From NCBI GenBank assembly GCA_947625315.1, contig CANQOE010000034.1, forward strand, positions 1-9,367: a stretch of DNA of 9,367 nucleotides, given 5' to 3'. The position numbers and the translations under genes are program-made. Below, piece after piece: positions 6,227 through 9,367 of the stretch. Source of the stretch: an uncultured Bacilli bacterium. GTDB taxonomy: Bacteria; Bacillota_I; Bacilli_A; RF39; UBA660. Under the pieces are notes generated by a model. The model searched no databases and was not told the DNA's origin. It saw only the letters and a list, made by a program, of their open reading frames with translations. How positions within the stretch are numbered: the stretch's first letter is position 1; the number at the start of each line of letters is the position of its first letter.

Positions 6227-6799
6227 TTATAAATTTCTTAATTCATCAATAGCTATCTTTCTTACTTTCTGCATTACTTTTGGAGTTTTTTCTTGCCCAA
6301 TAAATTCACCAGTAACTATGCCAGGATATTTTGGATATTTTAAGTATTCATCTTCTGCAAATAAACTCCAATTATTTACTCCATATTTAAAGTCCATAGT
6401 AATGAAAAACATTAAATCAGAAAATAACAATAAAGTTTTTTCGTCATATAGTTTTTTTAATTGATTAAATTCTGTATCAGTTCCTATTAACATTATCTCT
6501 GATTGATTTAGAGGATTTATTATGATAGTTTTATTCTGAACATGTTTATTTAAACAGCAATTTAAATCGATAATATCTTTACCGTTTGCATTTCGGGTTA
6601 TTATTAAATTGCGATATAAAAAAGCAAATCTATCCATTTCTTTATATTTTGCTAATGATTCCATTAAAATATTTAAATCAAAAGCGGCTAATGGTTGTTC
6701 GCAATTTTTAAAAATAAGAAACAAATTAAATATGTCCTCTGTTGATAAATTAGAGTTTCTTTTATTTCGAGCTTCTTCAAAATTTATTATATTTTCCAT
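6227..6799 (-). CDS. Hypothetical protein, 190 aa
   Basis: I do not recognise this protein. The start is placed at the ATG at 6797-6799 (MENIINFEEARNKRN) because a near-perfect AGGAGGG at 6804-6810 lies just upstream. A longer reading to 6853 has no ribosome binding site and would place that site inside the gene. The N-terminal ~85 residues look helical. The middle part alternates short hydrophobic strands (NKTIIINPLNQSEIMLIGTD, about 107-126) and a helix with LLLFSDLMFFITMDF near 140-154 that is amphipathic or hydrophobic but short for a membrane span. There is no signal peptide. It follows the Nudix gene by 84 nt without a clear promoter between them, so the two may share a transcript. Confidence 0.7.
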   Translation of the reverse strand: MENIINFEEARNKRNSNLSTEDIFNLFLIFKNCEQPLAAFDLNILMESLAKYKEMDRFAFLYRNLIITRNANGKDIIDLNCCLNKHVQNKTIIINPLNQSEIMLIGTDTEFNQLKKLYDEKTLLLFSDLMFFITMDFKYGVNNWSLFAEDEYLKYPKYPGIVTGEFIGQEKTPKVMQKVRKIAIDELRNL

Positions 6800-6883
6800 A
6801 TTTCCCTCCTGTTTATATTTTAAAATTCGGTTATAAATCCGAGTTAATAGCAATTTGTTATCTCAATAATAGAATAATAACTT

Positions 6884-7456
6884 TTAATTATTTTGTTTTT
6901 CCAAAATATAAGATAATAATACTCCTATAGTTCTTTCTTCATGTATTTGTTTTTCAATACACATTTTAATTATTTCATTATAATTTTTCCAAACAAAGCC
7001 CTCAACTATTTCATTTTCTTCCAATTCTTGACCATTCTTTATTATTTTATAATCATTTATTAGGAAATAGTATAGGTCCCATACAATACTAGAACCGGCA
7101 TGAGATACATGATATAATATGGGATTTTTAATTTTAATTCCAACTTCTTCTTTTACTTCTTTAGTTACTGTATTATATATTGAATCTAGTAATGTATTGT
7201 CTTTAACTGATTTTTGATAATCTTCCAAATTGTCAAAGACTTTACCTCCGGGCAATCTATAGTCAAAAGTTTCTAACTCATATCTGTATTCTTTTGATAA
7301 TAGTATTTCATTTTTATCATTTACTATAATTGCTCTTATTCCCGGAGGTCTTCTAACAAAAAATCTCTTTATATTTCTAGAGCTATTATTAATAGTATAA
7401 ATTTTTTCTTCCTCTATAAATTCAAAGATTCCATTTTTATATAATGTTTTTTCCAA
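6884..7456 (-). CDS. Nudix hydrolase with an insertion in the Nudix box
   Basis: This 190-aa protein resembles ADP-ribose pyrophosphatase-type Nudix enzymes, which cleave nucleoside diphosphates linked to another group. It has a leading strand region with RRPPGIRAIIVNDKNEILLS (35-54), then RLPGGK (67-72), then KEVKEEVGI (99-107) as the core of the Nudix box. Two deviations are visible. The box arginine is lysine (K99), and 27 residues separate G71 from K99 instead of the canonical 13, so about 14 residues are inserted. The metal-binding glutamates E100, E103 and E104 are present, so activity is plausible. The start codon is TTG (7454-7456): a strong GGGAGGT at 7465-7471 sits 8 nt away and no better ATG fits. 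The specific substrate cannot be told. Confidence 0.82.
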   Translation of the reverse strand: MEKTLYKNGIFEFIEEEKIYTINNSSRNIKRFFVRRPPGIRAIIVNDKNEILLSKEYRYELETFDYRLPGGKVFDNLEDYQKSVKDNTLLDSIYNTVTKEVKEEVGIKIKNPILYHVSHAGSSIVWDLYYFLINDYKIIKNGQELEENEIVEGFVWKNYNEIIKMCIEKQIHEERTIGVLLSYILEKQNN

Positions 7457-7488
7457 ATGTAATTACCTCCCTAAAAACATTGTTTTTC

Positions 7489-7504
7489 AACAAACATGTT
7501 TGTT
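7489..7504. promoter_or_regulatory. 16-bp perfect palindrome, possible operator upstream of the Nudix gene
   Basis: AACAAACATGTTTGTT is a perfect palindrome starting 33 bp upstream of the TTG start. Partly symmetric outer arms, TTTTCAA (7484-7490) and TTGAAAA (7509-7515), flank it off-centre. It falls within the transcribed leader if the extended -10 at 7558 is used. Operators of TetR-type and similar dimeric repressors have this look, and a site downstream of the start would act as a roadblock. No regulator gene adjoins it. Confidence 0.5.
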
Positions 7505-7557
7505 TAAATTGAAAATCTAATAATAAATTCAAATGCTTTATCAAGATATTTAAAATA

Positions 7558-7566
7558 ATTATATCA
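7558..7566 (-). promoter_or_regulatory. Extended -10 promoter candidate for the Nudix gene
   Basis: TGATATAAT on the minus strand is a perfect TGn-extended -10, without a recognisable -35 at 17 bp. The start would fall near 7551, giving a leader of about 95 nt that contains the 16-bp palindrome and the strong ribosome binding site. The surrounding DNA is AT-rich, so chance matches are possible. Confidence 0.45.
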
Positions 7567-7591
7567 TATATATTAAAACTTAAACTAAAAG

Positions 7592-7702
7592 TTAGAGTTT
7601 GATATCAATTTGGTATGGAAATATAGTATTATCCGAAACCTTAGGAATAGTTGATAAATAACTAATCACTAAAATAATAATAACATATATTTTTATTTTT
7701 TG
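7592..7702 (-). pseudogene. Possible gene remnant: start-less single-membrane-helix peptide
   Basis: In the 251-nt spacer after the PHP gene a minus-strand frame reads QKIKIYVIIILVISYLSTIP followed by KVSDNTIFPYQIDIKL and TAA at 7592-7594. This has the form of a lysine-rich N-terminus, one membrane helix and a polar tail, like the beginning of an exported or membrane protein. No ATG, GTG or TTG precedes the helix in this frame; the only in-frame GTG is inside it, and no ribosome binding site is visible. It is either the decayed start of a lost gene or a chance open frame in AT-rich DNA. Confidence 0.25.
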
Positions 7703-7707
7703 AAATA

Positions 7708-8685
7708 TTAATTATGTAATTTATCAAGTAATGATAATTTTTTAATTTTAATATTATTGTCTTTACCGGTTCCTAATTCAATATCTGGTTTAACAGATTT
7801 TCCATGAAAATCACTTCCCCCGCTTATTAATAAACCATATTTATTTGCTATCTCTAAATAATAATTCATTACTTCTTTTGAATTACTTGAATGATATACT
7901 TCAATACCTTTTAGTCCACAACTAATCATTTCTTTTAATAAGATTAAAAATTCCTTTTCTGATAATTCTAATGATTTTGGATGGGCTAGAACTGGAATGC
8001 CACCACTATTTATTATTAGTTCTAAACATTCTTGATATGTTAATTCTTTACTTGTTTGTCTTGTTTTATTATAGGCATCTATCAAATATTTATCAAAAGC
8101 ATCTTGAGATGTAGTTGCGTATCCATATTTAACACAAAGTTTTGCTAAATCAGGACGACCTAAATTATGATTAGCATTAACTAGTGCTTTTATATCTTCA
8201 TAAATGAATCTAAGTCCATAATCTCTTTTAATTTGTTCCATTATTGATAAAACTGAATTAAGACTATTGTTTTTTAAGTCTATCATTTTTTTATTTAATG
8301 CTTTATTTTTTAAATCAATACCATAACCTAAAATATGCATTCTTCCTTTATCAGCTTTTGCAGATAATTCAATACCATTTATAATTTCTATTCCACTATC
8401 TACAATTATATCTTCATTTCTATTAACTTTTTTAATTCCTTCAATAGTATCATGGTCAGTGATAGCAAGTGTTCCAATTCTTTTATCTATTGCTAATCTT
8501 ATTAACTCTTGAGGTGATAAATCTCCATCTGAATAATTTGTATGCGTATGCATATCTATTATTTTTTTACTTTTCTTATATGGATTAATTACTTTATCTA
8601 AATATATTCTATTTAGTGTTTCTATTGCTAAATTATCTTCATATTCTTCCATTTCATAATAATTCTCACCAACTGTTTTTCCCAT
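7708..8685 (-). CDS. PHP-domain phosphoesterase (RNase AM / YciV-like)
   Basis: This 325-aa protein has all the PHP-domain metal-site motifs in order: DMHTHTNYSDG (H46, H48, D53), TDHDT (H78), GIELS (E106), MHILGYG (H117), LAHP (H235) and GSDFHG (D292, H294). This is the trinuclear site of the YciV/TrpH/RNase AM group, which removes 5' nucleotides from RNA ends and dephosphorylates 3',5'-nucleotide bisphosphates. The insertion domain with NLGRPDLAKLCVKYGYA lies at about 174-190; the usual GRPH is GRPD here, but that position is outside the metal ligands listed above. An N-terminal extension of about 42 residues, acidic and without a membrane segment, precedes the domain. The start is supported by AGGAG at 8696-8700, which overlaps the end of the upstream MBL gene; the 6-nt gap indicates an operon with it. 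RNA-end or pAp turnover is the likely role. Confidence 0.87.
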   Translation of the reverse strand: MGKTVGENYYEMEEYEDNLAIETLNRIYLDKVINPYKKSKKIIDMHTHTNYSDGDLSPQELIRLAIDKRIGTLAITDHDTIEGIKKVNRNEDIIVDSGIEIINGIELSAKADKGRMHILGYGIDLKNKALNKKMIDLKNNSLNSVLSIMEQIKRDYGLRFIYEDIKALVNANHNLGRPDLAKLCVKYGYATTSQDAFDKYLIDAYNKTRQTSKELTYQECLELIINSGGIPVLAHPKSLELSEKEFLILLKEMISCGLKGIEVYHSSNSKEVMNYYLEIANKYGLLISGGSDFHGKSVKPDIELGTGKDNNIKIKKLSLLDKLHN

Positions 8686-8691
8686 AATTTA

Positions 8692-9367
8692 TTATCTCCT
8701 TAATATTAATTTTTTACTTTCTTCAGCAACTTCTACATTTTCAAAGTATTGTTTTGCTTCTTCTAAATATAATCCTTTATCTTCTTCAGGCCAAAAATGA
8801 GTTAACAATAATTTTTGGGCATTAGATTTACTTGCTAAAATACCAGCATCATAAGCAGTCATATGAGTTTTACTATTAGCATTATGTTTTTGTAAAAAGG
8901 AGCTTTCACAAATTATTAAATCGGCATCTTTACAAAAATCTACTAAATTACTTATATTAGTTGTGCCTATATCAGAAGTATATATTATTTTAAAATCTTT
9001 ATTTTGTAATTTAATCATAGATGATTCAATAGTATGTGAGTTGTTATCTGCAAAAATTATATCTAAATCATCAATAAGAAATGAACAATGATTATCTATA
9101 TCATAATAATCGGAATAACTTTCACAATTTGAAGTAATTGATGCTTTATTAAATCCAATATCATTCTTAGGTAAGTATATCTTTATTTTTTTATCAAGTA
9201 GTCCTAAGTTATGATAAACATAGGAAGCATATTGTAAAGCACCTATATCGCCAAAATGGTCTTTATGGTAGTGAGTAATAATTACATTTAAATCTTTCAA
9301 ATCTTCAGGAAAATTTAATAATCTTGTTATACCATTACCACAATCTAATAATATTTTTTTATCGTTA
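8692..9367 (-). CDS. MBL-fold metallo-hydrolase, YhfI-like (N-terminus beyond window edge)
   Basis: The frame is open to the right edge: upstream of a TTG at 9298-9300, in-frame codons read NDKKILLDCGNGITRLLNF, the expected strand before the active site. The true start is therefore outside the window and the TTG is internal. The metal-binding HxHxDH motif is visible as THYHKDHFGDIG, followed by HTIES (a conserved His), YTSDIG (bridging Asp) and LLTHFWPEE (last His). The order, the DADLIICESSF block and the EAKQYFENVEVAEESKKL ending match the YhfI group of metallo-beta-lactamase-fold hydrolases, related to RNase Z. These are cytoplasmic; phosphodiester substrates are likely but unproven. The gene leads a two-gene operon with the PHP phosphoesterase. 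Confidence 0.87.
   Translation of the reverse strand, partial: NDKKILLDCGNGITRLLNFPEDLKDLNVIITHYHKDHFGDIGALQYASYVYHNLGLLDKKIKIYLPKNDIGFNKASITSNCESYSDYYDIDNHCSFLIDDLDIIFADNNSHTIESSMIKLQNKDFKIIYTSDIGTTNISNLVDFCKDADLIICESSFLQKHNANSKTHMTAYDAGILASKSNAQKLLLTHFWPEEDKGLYLEEAKQYFENVEVAEESKKLILRR

Noticed and set aside
6213..6836. Two plus-strand open frames of 83 and 75 aa
   Set aside because: Both are antisense to the 190-aa gene, which has a near-perfect ribosome binding site; neither plus frame does.
1..9367. CRISPR array, tRNA/rRNA, insertion sequence, toxin-antitoxin or defence island
   Set aside because: No regularly spaced repeats, no cloverleaf or rRNA core motifs, no transposase or terminal repeats and no recognisable defence proteins were seen on either strand.

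Overview
The window is very AT-rich and every gene I can support lies on the minus strand, so transcription runs from the right edge (9367) to the left edge (1). Low GC, AGGAGG-type ribosome binding sites, TAA stops at the end of every intact gene whose end is visible, TGG for tryptophan (standard code, not the Mycoplasma code) and a Gram-positive-type ParC suggest a low-GC Bacillota/Bacilli-like bacterium, possibly one of the reduced uncultured lineages. That placement is inference from style and gene content, not from a marker-gene tree.

Layout in transcription order: a YhfI-like metallo-beta-lactamase-fold hydrolase, cut by the right edge, sits 6 nt upstream of a PHP-domain phosphoesterase of the RNase AM/YciV type. 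A 251-nt spacer follows. It holds a start-less membrane-peptide fragment, an extended -10 promoter and a 16-bp palindrome, and leads to a Nudix hydrolase with a TTG start. Next come an unrecognised 190-aa gene and a spacer with a striking 22-bp perfect palindrome. After that lie a frameshifted tatD, an unrecognised 205-aa gene, a second frameshifted gene of unknown function and a winged-helix regulator with its own promoter and likely terminator. Last are parC and an RDD-family membrane protein in one operon, and at the left edge the first ten codons of a MerR-family regulator behind a textbook 19-bp-spacer MerR-type promoter.

Housekeeping content (parC, tatD, MBL, PHP, Nudix) is mixed with lineage-specific genes of unknown function. 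Four of the proteins between 5343 and 9367 are metal-dependent hydrolases likely to act on nucleic acids or nucleotides, but there is no evidence that they form one pathway. The parts most worth a second look are the MerR-type promoter, two single-base homopolymer frameshifts within 1.5 kb (one in tatD whose catalytic residues are all intact), the two palindromes, and a recurring TGn-extended -10 promoter element. I see no CRISPR array, tRNA, rRNA, insertion sequence or obvious defence or mobile system. Most of this window is ordinary chromosome.
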